Below are positions 1 to 6,992 of a DNA stretch of 12,500 bases, in pieces. The position numbers were made by a program, and so were the translations under genes. Position 1 is the first letter of the stretch. Every line of letters starts with the position of its first letter. The stretch lies in the NCBI GenBank assembly GCA_009599575.1, contig VWND01000060.1, forward strand, positions 17,501 to 30,000. The letters are read 5' to 3'. The DNA comes from Blumeriella jaapii. Lineage: Eukaryota; Ascomycota; Leotiomycetes; Helotiales; Drepanopezizaceae. The notes under the pieces were generated by a model that saw only the letters and a list, made by a program, of their open reading frames with translations, was not told where the DNA came from and made no database searches.

Positions 1-594
1 TTGTCGCGCCTAGCTTTCATTCGTGTGCAACGACAATTCGAGACGTACTGCTGTATGTCTGCTCCCATAGCCTTCCAATAGTATTTGCGACCGACCAAAA
101 GCTTCATCTTCCCTATCCCAGCGTGTGCTACGCAAGGCTGTTCGTGGATGTGTCGGATCAGGGAGGTTCGCAGTTCGGGAGGTTCCAAAGGCACTACCAA
201 TCTGCCTTGGAAAAACAACTTGTCCTGTCGCAGTTGGTAGTCAAGGCTGTGGTTGCGGGCTTGCGCTCGTTGCGCTTCGAGAGAGGGAGAGTTCTTGTTG
301 GCTTGCAGCAAGTCGTCTATGACTGTGTAGCCATGCATATCGTACGCGATCACGGAAGTTGGGTCTGCGGGTTCTCCTGTAAGCACTTCATCCTCTTCGC
401 TCTCGCTGTCTTCTTCGGAGGGAGTGCCGTCGTTGTCGTGCTCATCGGGAGCTATCTCCACAGGCGCCAGCGTGGTTATGCTCTTAGCAGCCATTTCCTT
501 CAAGATCTGGGGATCCAACTTATCGTCGGGAAGCATCTGCTGCTTCCGAGCTGCTCGCTGTCGTGCTTCCAATGGGGAGATGTCCCTGGTCTCT
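1..594 (-). pseudogene. pol continuation: RNase H-integrase linker and integrase N-terminal HHCC domain (frame-shifted, runs off the window)
   Basis: Past about position 594 the pol homology continues in a second minus-strand frame that stays open to base 1 (about 196 codons). It has a charged linker with an acidic stretch (about 360-425) and then the integrase zinc-binding domain (about 5-165), with HIHEQPCVAH, then KYYWKAMGADIQQYV, then NCRCTRMKARRD. The family pattern is H-H followed by C-x2-C. Here the cysteines read C-R-C, one residue short, as if one codon were lost. The D,D-35-E catalytic core would lie to the left. The jump from the RNase H frame needs a one-base gain or two-base loss near 585-594. 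Because the upstream frame ends at 520, the integrase cannot be made from this copy as written. Confidence 0.78.
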
Positions 595-3090
595 GCGAGA
601 AAGGGTATCAGCGAGCGTGTTGGTGATTCCCGACCGGTACATGATTGTAAAATGGAAGTCGGCGAAAAACTCGGCCCATCGGGCTTGTCGGGCCGAAAGG
701 TCCTTGGTTGTCATGAAGTATTCCAAGGCGCGGTGATCGGTGTACACATGTACGTTCTTTTGGGCGCCCAACAGCTCCGGCTTGTAGTTTTTGAAGGAGC
801 GAAAGATAGCGAGAAGCTCCTTGTCGTAGATCGGGTAGTTGAGCTCGGCGTCGATCATGGTCTTGGAGAAGAAACCGACCGGGTGATAGAAGTCATCCTC
901 TTGCAATTGCGACAATACGCCAGCCACTACCCCATCAGAAGAGTCGGTTTCCAGGCGCGTTTGCTTGTAAGGGTCGTAATGGCACAGGATGGGAGCACTT
1001 AGCAGGGCCTTGCGCAGTGCCTCCCATGCGTCTTTCTGCTTTTTCTCGAACACGAAGGGGACGTCTTTGCCTGTGAGAGCAGTGAGAGGGCGGCAAATGC
1101 GGCTGTAGCCGGCTATAAAGCGTCTGTAGAAATTGCAGAAGCCCAGGAAGCTCTGCACGCCTCGCACATTCGCTGCATATTGCCAGTCCTTGATGATGGC
1201 GATCTTTTCCGGGTTCACTTCAATGCCTTGGGTGCTGATAACGAAACCTAGAAATTTGGTCTTCGTAACATTAAACTCGCACTTTTTAATGTCAGCTTCC
1301 AGGCCGTGTTTTCTCAGGATCGACAGGATCTTCTTGACGTGGACCTCATGTTCCAAGTCATTCGCGGAGTAAATGAGGATGTCGTCAAGGTACGCCGAGC
1401 AGAAATCATCCAAATGCTCCATGAGAATGTCATTGATGAAGCGTTGAAATGTGGCGGGCCCATTGGTAAGGCCGAACGGAAGGACTTTATACTTGTACAT
1501 GCCGTATCGGGTGCGGAAACTGGTCAGTTCTTCAGACTCTTCGGACATCCGGACTCGATTGAATGCTTGTTGGATGTCAATCTTCGTGAACACCTTGGCC
1601 TTAGTGATTCGCGCCAGCATTTCGTCGATCAAAGGCAAGGGGTAGGGATCCTTCTTCGTAAGGTCGTTGAGCTTGCGGTAATCGATACACAAGCGCATAG
1701 AGCCGTCTGACTTCTTGGTGAATAAGATCGGGGCGGCGAAGGGGGCATTAGAAGGTTCAATGAAGCCCTTGTGCAAATTGTCGAGGATGTAGCTCTTGAC
1801 TTCTGTAAGCTGTTCATCCGTGAGGCGTCTGAGTGGTTCTATGGAAAGCGTATTCTCCGTGGCCAGGTGTATCTTGTGATCCACACCGGGGCGGCGGAGA
1901 GCGAGCTTGTCGCCTTCTTGCTTGTAGAACAGTTCCTCGAACTCCGAGTACTGAACTGGGAGAAGCTTTCTCACAAGGACCACGTTGTCGTCATACTTGG
2001 CTTGCAAGGCGTCGGGGACGGGAATGCCTTCTACTGCCGCGAGCTGTATGACTTTTTCAGACTCGGCGACCTTCGCACGGCGGGAACGTTCTCTGTCTAT
2101 ATCATGCACAGAGGCAACAAACGTGCAGTCGCTGGGTGGTGGTAACCCTTCTTCTTTCTTCGCGGCCCGCACTCGTTTTTCGTAACGTGTTTGCAAAGCG
2201 CTGAATGCAAAGGCGGAAATACAGCTGATGTTGCAATTGGAAGTAGAAGGGGTAGCAACTGGCCCGGTTGGAAGGACCGGCTTGGTCGGTTCAGGGCTGC
2301 CAATGAGAAACTTCTCCATCTTGTTCAAACTGCTTTTAAGGTCTCGCATGAACGTGGAGGGTCTACCAGCTCCAAAGCCTAAGTGGGCCTTTTTGATCGT
2401 TGCAGGAGTGCTGGCAGAGGTATGTAAGGCTCCCATTGCGCTGTCTCGTCTGTCTGCATCCTTTTGATGCATGCGACTAAGCACCTTGGGCTCTCTTCGC
2501 TGATTGAGATCGACGAACAACTGCTCGTTGAAATAAGGAATGATGGGCATATCGAGTGGCCATTCTATCTTGTTTTTTCCTTGGCCGTACGCTTGCTTCA
2601 AGTCGTAGTGCTGTAGAAATTTGCGACCAATAAGAACGTCGGTAGAGCCCAGGTTTGTGACCAGAAAAGGAAAATTTACACGACGTCGGTCAATCGTAAG
2701 AGAAAGAAGAATAGCAGAAGAAATAGGCTCCCCCGGCTCGCCATTGTAGCCGGTGGGTATGATGGGCTTGTGCAGCCGAATGAAACTTACTCCGAAACGT
2801 TGAGAGAGTTGGTACGCCAAAGGAGTTTTGATCGCACCGAAAATGTTAGCTCCGCCATCGATATGTGCAAGTGTTTTGATGTATGATCCATTGCGTGCTA
2901 GTTCTATGGGAACTAAAAACTGTCGCCCTCCTACTAGAGAGCGCTGATCAAACTTCAAATCCTTCCACAAATCGAATCCCTTGCCATGGTGAGAGTCTTT
3001 GCCACGGCTCAAGAGTTTTTTGACAGGTCGTCTTGCTCTTCGTCGATAGCCATCTCGGCGATCTTGCGACTGAGCTTGGCGTCGGGGCAA
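520..3090 (-). CDS. pol: Ty3/Gypsy pol: protease, reverse transcriptase, RNase H
   Basis: This open frame has 856 codons from its first Met, but that Met is not a likely start: the frame is entered from gag by a -1 shift, so pol-specific residues begin about 3014. Numbering from the first Met: aspartic protease about 55-165, with catalytic Asp78 in HIDGGAN (DGGA where DSGA or DTGA is usual) and the C-terminal STDVLIGRKFL; a proline-rich linker about 200-320; reverse transcriptase about 415-620, with motif A Asp505 in FTKIDIQQAF and catalytic YLDD at 567-570; RNase H about 710-835, with Asp716, Glu758, Asp785 and Asp828 in NTLADTLSR. The family makes cDNA from the element RNA inside gag particles. 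The last 20 or so residues and the stop at 520 are out of frame with the following integrase, so this end is produced by an indel. Codon use is balanced, unlike the C-rich DNA to the right. Confidence 0.92.
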   Translation of the reverse strand: MPRRQAQSQDRRDGYRRRARRPVKKLLSRGKDSHHGKGFDLWKDLKFDQRSLVGGRQFLVPIELARNGSYIKTLAHIDGGANIFGAIKTPLAYQLSQRFGVSFIRLHKPIIPTGYNGEPGEPISSAILLSLTIDRRRVNFPFLVTNLGSTDVLIGRKFLQHYDLKQAYGQGKNKIEWPLDMPIIPYFNEQLFVDLNQRREPKVLSRMHQKDADRRDSAMGALHTSASTPATIKKAHLGFGAGRPSTFMRDLKSSLNKMEKFLIGSPEPTKPVLPTGPVATPSTSNCNISCISAFAFSALQTRYEKRVRAAKKEEGLPPPSDCTFVASVHDIDRERSRRAKVAESEKVIQLAAVEGIPVPDALQAKYDDNVVLVRKLLPVQYSEFEELFYKQEGDKLALRRPGVDHKIHLATENTLSIEPLRRLTDEQLTEVKSYILDNLHKGFIEPSNAPFAAPILFTKKSDGSMRLCIDYRKLNDLTKKDPYPLPLIDEMLARITKAKVFTKIDIQQAFNRVRMSEESEELTSFRTRYGMYKYKVLPFGLTNGPATFQRFINDILMEHLDDFCSAYLDDILIYSANDLEHEVHVKKILSILRKHGLEADIKKCEFNVTKTKFLGFVISTQGIEVNPEKIAIIKDWQYAANVRGVQSFLGFCNFYRRFIAGYSRICRPLTALTGKDVPFVFEKKQKDAWEALRKALLSAPILCHYDPYKQTRLETDSSDGVVAGVLSQLQEDDFYHPVGFFSKTMIDAELNYPIYDKELLAIFRSFKNYKPELLGAQKNVHVYTDHRALEYFMTTKDLSARQARWAEFFADFHFTIMYRSGITNTLADTLSRRDQGHLPIGSTTASSSEAADASRR
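2983..3021 (-). promoter_or_regulatory. -1 programmed ribosomal frameshift signal (A AAA AAC plus stem-loop) between gag and pol
   Basis: Reading the minus strand, gag codons TCA AAA AAC contain the canonical heptamer A AAA AAC (3021-3015), two codons before the gag stop TGA (3011-3009). After a six-base spacer, GCCGTGG (3008-3002) can pair with CCATGGC (2989-2983): seven pairs including one G-U, with a 12-nt loop. A -1 slip on the heptamer joins the gag frame to the pol frame exactly (next codons CTC TTG AGC). Slippery heptamer, 5-9 nt spacer and downstream stem are the three known parts of retroviral-type -1 sites. I see no convincing pseudoknot partner. No mutation is needed to explain the gag-pol overlap. 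Confidence 0.85.
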
Positions 3091-4130
3091 ACGTCTGCGA
3101 AATGGCCGGGCTTGCCGCAGTTATAACAAGCGCCAGGGGAACGCGCAGCCAAGCGGGGAGAACCGGGGGTGGCAGGAGTGGCAGCCACACGCTCGTAAGA
3201 ATCTCTGCCAGGGGAAGGAGAAGCTGTGCGAGCAGGAGGGGCTGGGGAGGTAGAACGCCAGGAGGCCTTGAGGATACCGGGAGTACGCCTAGAGTCCTGG
3301 TTGGCAAAGGCCAGAGCAGGGGAAGAATGGCTCATGCGACGGGCAGAGGCCATCTCTTCAGCTCGGATATTGCGTGACTCCCTATCCGCAACGGCCAAGA
3401 ACTCGTCCAAAGCAGTGTAGTCGCCATTCATCTTGTACTTTTCCACTCGGAGGTCGTGCTTGAGGATGGGGGTGACCTTCTCGCACATGTCCTCAAACCA
3501 ACGGTCCTTAGCAACTTTGCCAGTGACTGCGTAACGGGTGAACAAGGAACGAAAGTCATTGTAGGTCTGACCGTTGTTCATGTGGAGCTTGTTGTACTGC
3601 AACTTGGCAGACTGGACGCGGTTGTGATCAAAGAAGCGCTGATCAAGGATGCGGAGGACGTCTCGGGCCGACTGGGCTTGGTCATGGAACTCGGGGTTCA
3701 GGTGCTCCAAGATGATGGTCTTTGCCTCCCCAGTGGTGCACTTGAAGTATGCCTTGGCTTGGTCCATGCCTTGTGTGAAGTTCCCTGAGTACTCCTCAAT
3801 GAACAGCTTCATATCCATCTTCCATGCGTCATATTCAACCTCTCCTTGATGGTCGCTGAAAGCGTGGCGAGGGTATTTGACCTTGGATGGTTCGACTCGG
3901 GGGATGGCTGGGTCGAGGACGGGGAGGTAGTACTCGGGAATTGGTTGGAGGTCTGCGGTGAGAGCGCGCGAAGCTCGGAATGGAAGGGAGGCGTCGCGGG
4001 CGATATTGGCGGGAGGGGCTGGAGGGCGAGCGGCGGCGATGGCTTGAGCGATCATCTGGGCGATCTGAAGCTGCTGGGCCGCAGTGAATCCTTCAGCGTT
4101 GGCAGACATGCTGGGCAGTCGTGGGGGCAT
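3009..4130 (-). CDS. gag: Ty3/Gypsy gag, capsid and CCHC zinc knuckle
   Basis: This is the structural protein that forms the retrotransposon particle and binds its RNA. The frame is open from 4283, but homology-like sequence starts about MSANAEGFTAAQQL (Met at 4109, with another Met at 4130); sequence upstream in this frame looks non-coding. The capsid region follows (RHAFSDHQGEVEYDAWKM to about ILKHDLR, roughly 3930-3450), rich in helix-forming residues and with spaced aromatic positions typical of fungal gag. A basic, Ser/Pro-rich stretch comes next, then one zinc knuckle C-x2-C-x4-H-x4-C (CYNCGKPGHFADVC, about 3128-3087). The protein ends at TGA 3011-3009, just past the slippery heptamer. 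The N-terminus is probably in the neighbouring frame (4093-4401). Confidence 0.85.
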   Translation of the reverse strand: MPPRLPSMSANAEGFTAAQQLQIAQMIAQAIAAARPPAPPANIARDASLPFRASRALTADLQPIPEYYLPVLDPAIPRVEPSKVKYPRHAFSDHQGEVEYDAWKMDMKLFIEEYSGNFTQGMDQAKAYFKCTTGEAKTIILEHLNPEFHDQAQSARDVLRILDQRFFDHNRVQSAKLQYNKLHMNNGQTYNDFRSLFTRYAVTGKVAKDRWFEDMCEKVTPILKHDLRVEKYKMNGDYTALDEFLAVADRESRNIRAEEMASARRMSHSSPALAFANQDSRRTPGILKASWRSTSPAPPARTASPSPGRDSYERVAATPATPGSPRLAARSPGACYNCGKPGHFADVCPDAKLSRKIAEMAIDEEQDDLSKNS

Positions 4131-4401
4131 TCGTCGGTTTGGGGGTACTGGGGGTGTCAGCGTCGTACAACTCGACCTTAGGTTCGATCGTAGGGCGAAG
4201 GGATCCAGCAGATGAGTCGGCTGCAGATGACTGTGGTTCGGTAGAGAAGTCGTGGAATGAAGACTCGCTGCCAGAGTCGTCAAAGGAGCCTGGAACGAAT
4301 GGAGATGCGGAAGCGCCAGAGGCGGAAGCAGAGGGTGGAGGTGCTGACTCGAAGCCGAATCGTACGGGTTGCGTTCGTTCTCGGGTGCCGCGTCGACTCA
4401 T
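4093..4401 (-). pseudogene. probable N-terminal part of gag, separated by a +1 frame break
   Basis: From an ATG at 4401-4399 (MSRRGTRERTQPVRFGF...) a frame of about 100 codons runs to TGA at 4095-4093. It encodes a Ser/Pro/Asp-rich low-complexity segment. Its codons show coding character: third positions avoid G, while the overlapping gag frame in 4131-4283 does not look coding. It begins like the N-termini I associate with fungal gag proteins. The main gag frame lies +1 of it. The five-base G run at 4123-4127 (C run on the coding strand) is the obvious place for a one-base change, real or sequencing error. Alternatives: a short separate ORF, or gag truly starting at 4109 or 4130. Confidence 0.55.
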
Positions 4402-4436
4402 AAGGAGAGCATGGGGTGTGTTGAGGAGGGGCGATT

Positions 4437-4588
4437 CGAGTTGCAGAGGCAGATCGAATTGATGGGGAAGAAAGACTCCAGCTTTTTCTGGAAACAAGAT
4501 CAGTAGAAGGGAGTTCTGATCAAGGCACCGATGAATGAACGTCGGTACGGGCGGCCTGAAAGGAGATCGAGTTGCAGAGGCAGATCGA
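4437..4588. repeat. 21-bp direct repeat in the retrotransposon leader
   Basis: The 21 bases at 4437-4457 (cgagttgcag ... cagatcga) are repeated identically at 4568-4588, 131 bp apart, in the untranslated leader before gag. It could be a local duplication or a packaging/leader motif. A one-sided LTR boundary is unlikely because the flanks differ at once. Confidence 0.8.
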
Positions 4589-4769
4589 GTCCTTAACCGT
4601 GGATACAAAGCTTCCCAGCGAAGGTTGTTTGGTCTTTCTTTATGTCACAGCTAGCTTGAGGGTGATCGGGATGATGTGGACCAAAAGGTACGCATGTAAA
4701 TTGAAAGAAAGACACCGAGCTAGAATGCTCGGGGTCGCGAACTTTATGTACAGTGGGTTGCGCTTGTGG

Positions 4770-4779
4770 GTCACGTGAC
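4770..4779. promoter_or_regulatory. CACGTG palindrome in the LTR
   Basis: GTCACGTGAC is a perfect 10-bp palindrome containing the E-box CACGTG, which fungal bHLH factors bind. It lies in the upstream (U3-like) half of the presumed LTR. Binding is inferred only; the match may be chance. Confidence 0.4.
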
Positions 4780-4844
4780 TTAGCGCGAGGCCTAGTGGCC
4801 GAGGTGGTCCGTGCCCCAAACCTTAATCCAACACCACCAGCATT

Positions 4845-4884
4845 CATACCACTGGCAACCATACCACTGGCAACTACCACTGGC
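4845..4884. repeat. 15-bp tandem repeat near the LTR start
   Basis: Two identical copies of CATACCACTGGCAAC (4845-4859 and 4860-4874) are followed by a partial third (4875-4884). Short tandem repeats in the U3 part of LTRs often act as enhancers; that role here is inference. Confidence 0.85.
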
Positions 4885-4896
4885 CAGGATCGTAAC

Positions 4897-5393
4897 ACCC
4901 AAAAGAGCCCTGTATCAGTATTTATTGTCACTACCTCCCCGTGTCGGGATTGGGTAATTTGCGCGCCTGCTGCCTTCCTTGGATGTGGCAGCCGTTTCTC
5001 AGGCTCCCTCTCCGGAATAGAACCCTAATTCCCCGTTACCCGTTGAAACCATGGTAGGCCACTATCCTACCATCGAAAGTTGATAGGGCAGAAATTTGAA
5101 TGAACCATCGCCGGCACAAGGCCATGCGATTCGTTAAGTTATTATGAATCACCAAGAAGCCCCGAGGGGCATTGGTTTTTTATCTAATAAATACACCCCT
5201 TCCGAAGTCGGGGTTTTTAGCATGTATTAGCTCTAGAATTACCACGGTTATCCATGTAGTAAGGTACTATCAAATAAACGATAACTGATTTAATGAGCCA
5301 TTCGCAGTTTCACCGTATAGATTGCTTATACTTAGACATGCATGGCTTAATCTTTGAGACAAGCATATGACTACTGGCAGAATCAACCAGGTA
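4897..5393 (-). rRNA. 18S (small subunit) rRNA gene, 5' 497 nt, interrupted by the retrotransposon
   Basis: The minus strand begins with the universal TACCTGGTTGATTCTGCCAG at 5393 and continues through invariant stretches: CATATGCTTG, TAAGCCATGCATG, GAATGGCTCATTAAATCAG, the CATGGATAACCG region, CGCGCAAATTACCCAATCCC and GAGGTAGTGACAATAAATA. It ends after CTCTTTTGGGT, where intact fungal genes go on to a TTGTAATTGG-like stretch but this window switches to TGTTACGATC. The terminal T is shared by both sequences. Only the first quarter or so of the roughly 1.8-kb gene is present. The sequence present looks undamaged, so it may be recently broken. The break lies in the helix 17 region and does not match an 18S group I intron site I know. 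The wording resembles Pezizomycotina. Confidence 0.95.
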
Positions 5394-5406
5394 ACTATCT
5401 TGAGGC

Positions 5407-5431
5407 GGCGCCCGGTTTCACGCCGGGCGCC
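5407..5431. repeat. hairpin next to the 18S 5' end
   Basis: GGCGCCCGG (5407-5415) and CCGGGCGCC (5423-5431) are perfect inverted repeats of 9 bp with a 7-nt loop, 14 nt upstream of the 18S start in the transcript. A second, tight stem (CCGCCC/GGGCGG) follows at about 5437-5450. Stems here are plausible processing determinants of the 5' ETS. Confidence 0.8.
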
Positions 5432-5800
5432 GACGACCGCCCGAGGGCGGCAGAGTCGTTACTTGAGAAGGCGGGCCCCGGGGCTGCGGACGCGCGGGAC
5501 GGCTCGCGAGAGCGCGTTCGGCGGCCGGAGGCCAGGGACCGCGGCGCGCGGGGGGGCCCGGAGCAGAGCTGCACAGGTCCCACGCGCGCCATCCAATTGC
5601 CCCCACTGAGTTCCCCACGGGCTGGTCCGCCACGCGACCGCCCCGGCGCGGCGCGCCGGGGGGGTGGGTGACATGCAGCCCGCGGGAGGAGGTTACCGTT
5701 CGCCGGTCACGCCCGGAGGCGGCTATCGGCTCGGGCATCCCCCCGAGTGTCTTGGGAATTAGGAGAGGCCATCGGCCATCAATCCACAGACTCCAACCGC

Positions 5801-5824
5801 GCCCACCGGCGTGCGCCGGTGGGC
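5801..5824. repeat. perfect 10-bp hairpin in the 5' ETS
   Basis: GCCCACCGGC (5801-5810), loop GTGC, then GCCGGTGGGC (5815-5824). This is a perfect inverted repeat with a four-base loop, so it would form a very stable RNA stem. Confidence 0.85.
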
Positions 5825-6262
5825 CGTTTGGGCGCTTCCGCAGGCCGCCGAGTGTGACGTCGGGGGTGGCTCTGCTTCCACGCGTGACTCCTCTGTGCCG
5901 GCGGTGTCTGGGCCCTCGCGCGACCTGAGTGGCCGCCGGCCGTAGAAGGTGTCGGGCGATTGTGGTACAGGCGGTGTGGGTACCGCGCCCCAGCGCACGG
6001 GTGTGAGGGCCCGTGCAGGCTGGGGCGCCCGCACCCCGGGGGAGGCAGGCTGGGCCTGACGTGCCGGGGCGGGGCGGAGGCGGCCCTCGTCGCGGTGTCC
6101 TGCCCTACTGGGGGGCGGACCGCGGGCGGAGCGGGTGGGTTGCACCACGCGCCGCGGCGGCGCGGTACTTGCTGTCGTGTACACCAGCTTGCGCCGCCAC
6201 GGGTCGCGGGCTCGAGGCCTGAGCGTCCCGGGGCACGACGGGGGCACGGTGCCGGGTACGCG

Positions 6263-6347
6263 CCCCGGGGAACTGGTTTGGAGCCGGTTCCCCCGGGGAA
6301 CTGGTTTGGAGCCGTTCCCCCGGGGAACTGGTTTGGAGCCGGTTCCC
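6263..6347. repeat. three tandem 27-28-bp hairpin repeats
   Basis: Units start at 6263, 6291 and 6318 (CCCCGGGGAACTGGTTTGGA...). Each contains GGGAACTGG and CCGGTTCCC arms around a TTTGGA loop (the middle copy has one base missing), so each folds into a hairpin. The repeat lies in the presumed 5' ETS, about 140 bp inside the promoter-like core. Repeated stems could be processing or structural elements, or products of replication slippage. Confidence 0.85.
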
Positions 6348-6484
6348 GCTGGGGCGCAGGGGGGGGGGGGGGCCGATGGGTGCGCCCTAGAGTGTAGGGT
6401 TGCGCCGGGGGCGGGGTGGGTTCGTTGTGGCCGTCACCCCGCGCCCGCGTGCATTTGCTGTCGCGACCATCGGACTCGCCCCCC

Positions 6485-6667
6485 TCATATACCCCCACCG
6501 ACTTCCTTTGGCCTTCGGATCGACGTGCATTTGACTCTGGCCAGCCGTGTAGTTTCCGATAAATTATTTGTGTGCGAAACATTTTCGACCCCCCCCCTCA
6601 CACCAAAACTTTTTCGCGTTCAGGCGCGCATTTTTTGCCTTGGTCGTTTTCGCGATGCGACCCCGGC
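6485..6667 (-). promoter_or_regulatory. Promoter-like module, copy A (probable RNA polymerase I promoter of the rDNA unit)
   Basis: This roughly 180-bp, relatively AT-containing block lies about 1.1 kb upstream of 18S. On the minus strand it has a core GGGTATATGAGG (around 6485-6493) preceded by CCAAAGGAAGTCGGTGGG, and upstream islands around 6567-6592 (GTCGAAAA...GCACACAAAT) and 6610-6650 (AATGCGCGC, ACGCGAAAAAG). The same islands at nearly the same spacing recur at 11750-11927. A core at the start site plus an upstream element near -80 to -160 is the known layout of Pol I promoters, and TATAT-GGGG cores are known from other eukaryotes. The start site itself is inferred. Confidence 0.55.
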
Positions 6668-6705
6668 GGCCGCCTCACAGCTGAGCGACCCTGCCACCGT
6701 CGTGG

Positions 6706-6738
<33 letters not shown>

Positions 6739-6828
6739 CGGCCTTTGAGGGACATCCCCATGGCTGGCGGGGGGGGGGGGGGGGGGGGCGCCCCCCCAGC
6801 GGCCCCCGGGGCCCCTATCGCTGACACG
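6668..6828. repeat. insert with G31 and G20 homopolymers, absent from the second module copy
   Basis: Holds a run of 31 G (6707-6737) and one of 20 G (6769-6788), separated by a short unique stretch. The latter run ends in the perfect 16-bp palindrome GGGGGGGCGCCCCCCC (6782-6797), after which the + strand flips from G-rich to C-rich. Comparison with copy B, where the module runs straight into GACCCCGAGGCCCCC, shows about 170 extra bases here. Run lengths may be unreliable in any assembly. Confidence 0.8.
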
Positions 6829-6992
6829 GACCCCGAGGCCCCCACGGCGGGCCTACCGGCGTCCTCCCAGCGCCCCCTATCGCCGACCCTAACCCCGACC
6901 CCCCCCCCAGCGCCCCCCAGCGCCCCCCGCGGCCCCCCCGAGCGCACCTTCACCCTGACCCTAACCTCGAGGCCCCCCGCAGCGACCCCCCA
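6789..6992. repeat. C-rich satellite, block 1, with degenerate telomere-like words
   Basis: C-rich sequence with GAGGCCCCCACGGCGGGCCTACC at 6834 onward and CCCCCCAGCG units. It contains CCCTAACCC (6888-6896) and ACCCTGACCCTAACC (6952-6966), which look like decayed telomere units. No gene is seen. It is cut off at 6993 by an LTR-like sequence. Confidence 0.8.

Larger units (their letters stand above)
1..4897 (-). mobile_element. Ty3/Gypsy LTR retrotransposon, partial (5' LTR to start of integrase)
   Basis: On the minus strand the order is 5' LTR/leader, gag with a CCHC knuckle, a -1 frameshift site, aspartic protease, reverse transcriptase with YLDD, RNase H, and the HHCC domain of integrase. 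This PR-RT-RH-IN order is that of Ty3/Gypsy (Metaviridae-type) elements, not Copia. The 5' end is put at 4897, where 18S rRNA sequence gives way to TGTTACGATC, a typical LTR start. The integrase core, the 3' LTR and the second target-site copy lie beyond the left edge. The copy has a clear frame break near 590 and a probable one near 4125, and one codon is missing in the integrase zinc motif, so it is probably not autonomous unless those are sequencing errors. Long open frames in gag and pol suggest a fairly recent insertion without heavy C-to-T mutation. Confidence 0.9.
4402..4897 (-). repeat. 5' LTR and untranslated leader of the Gypsy element (inner LTR end unresolved)
   Basis: No gene is expected here. 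The minus strand starts TGTTACGATC at 4897, directly against 18S rRNA sequence, as expected for an LTR beginning with TG. Inside are a 15-bp tandem repeat (4845-4884), a perfect palindrome GTCACGTGAC (4770-4779) and AT-rich stretches such as CATAAAG. I could not fix the LTR 3' end: ACA-ending candidates lie near 4695, 4643 and 4625, and none is followed by an obvious TGG-type primer-binding site. The 3' LTR needed to decide is outside the window. Only about 496 bp separate the LTR start from the probable gag ATG, so the LTR is probably about 200-300 bp. Confidence 0.65.
5394..6484 (-). other. probable 5' external transcribed spacer of the rDNA unit
   Basis: About 1.1 kb of GC-rich sequence lies between the 18S 5' end and the promoter-like module at 6485. 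It has no convincing coding sequence; the open frames on both strands are arginine/proline/glycine-rich by-products of composition. It holds strong hairpins next to 18S (5407-5431) and at 5801-5824, plus three tandem hairpins at 6263-6347, as expected of an rRNA leader that is folded and then removed. The call rests on position and structure, not on a known sequence match. Confidence 0.65.

Noticed and set aside
123..1002. Plus-strand ORFs over the pol region
   Set aside because: They are antisense shadows of the clear minus-strand RNase H and integrase sequence.
4636..4700. Primer-binding site for the Gypsy element
   Set aside because: I tried LTR ends at about 4695, 4643 and 4625; none is followed by a convincing TGG sequence matching a tRNA end I can name, so I did not call one.
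4897..5393. Group I intron as cause of the 18S break
   Set aside because: The break follows a T as such introns do, but the inserted sequence leads into gag and pol, begins like an LTR, and the site does not match an 18S intron position I know.
5354..6824. Arg/Gly/Pro-rich ORFs on both strands around the rDNA leader
   Set aside because: They overlap 18S, the ETS and the promoter-like module, overlap each other, and have compositions expected from GC-rich non-coding DNA.
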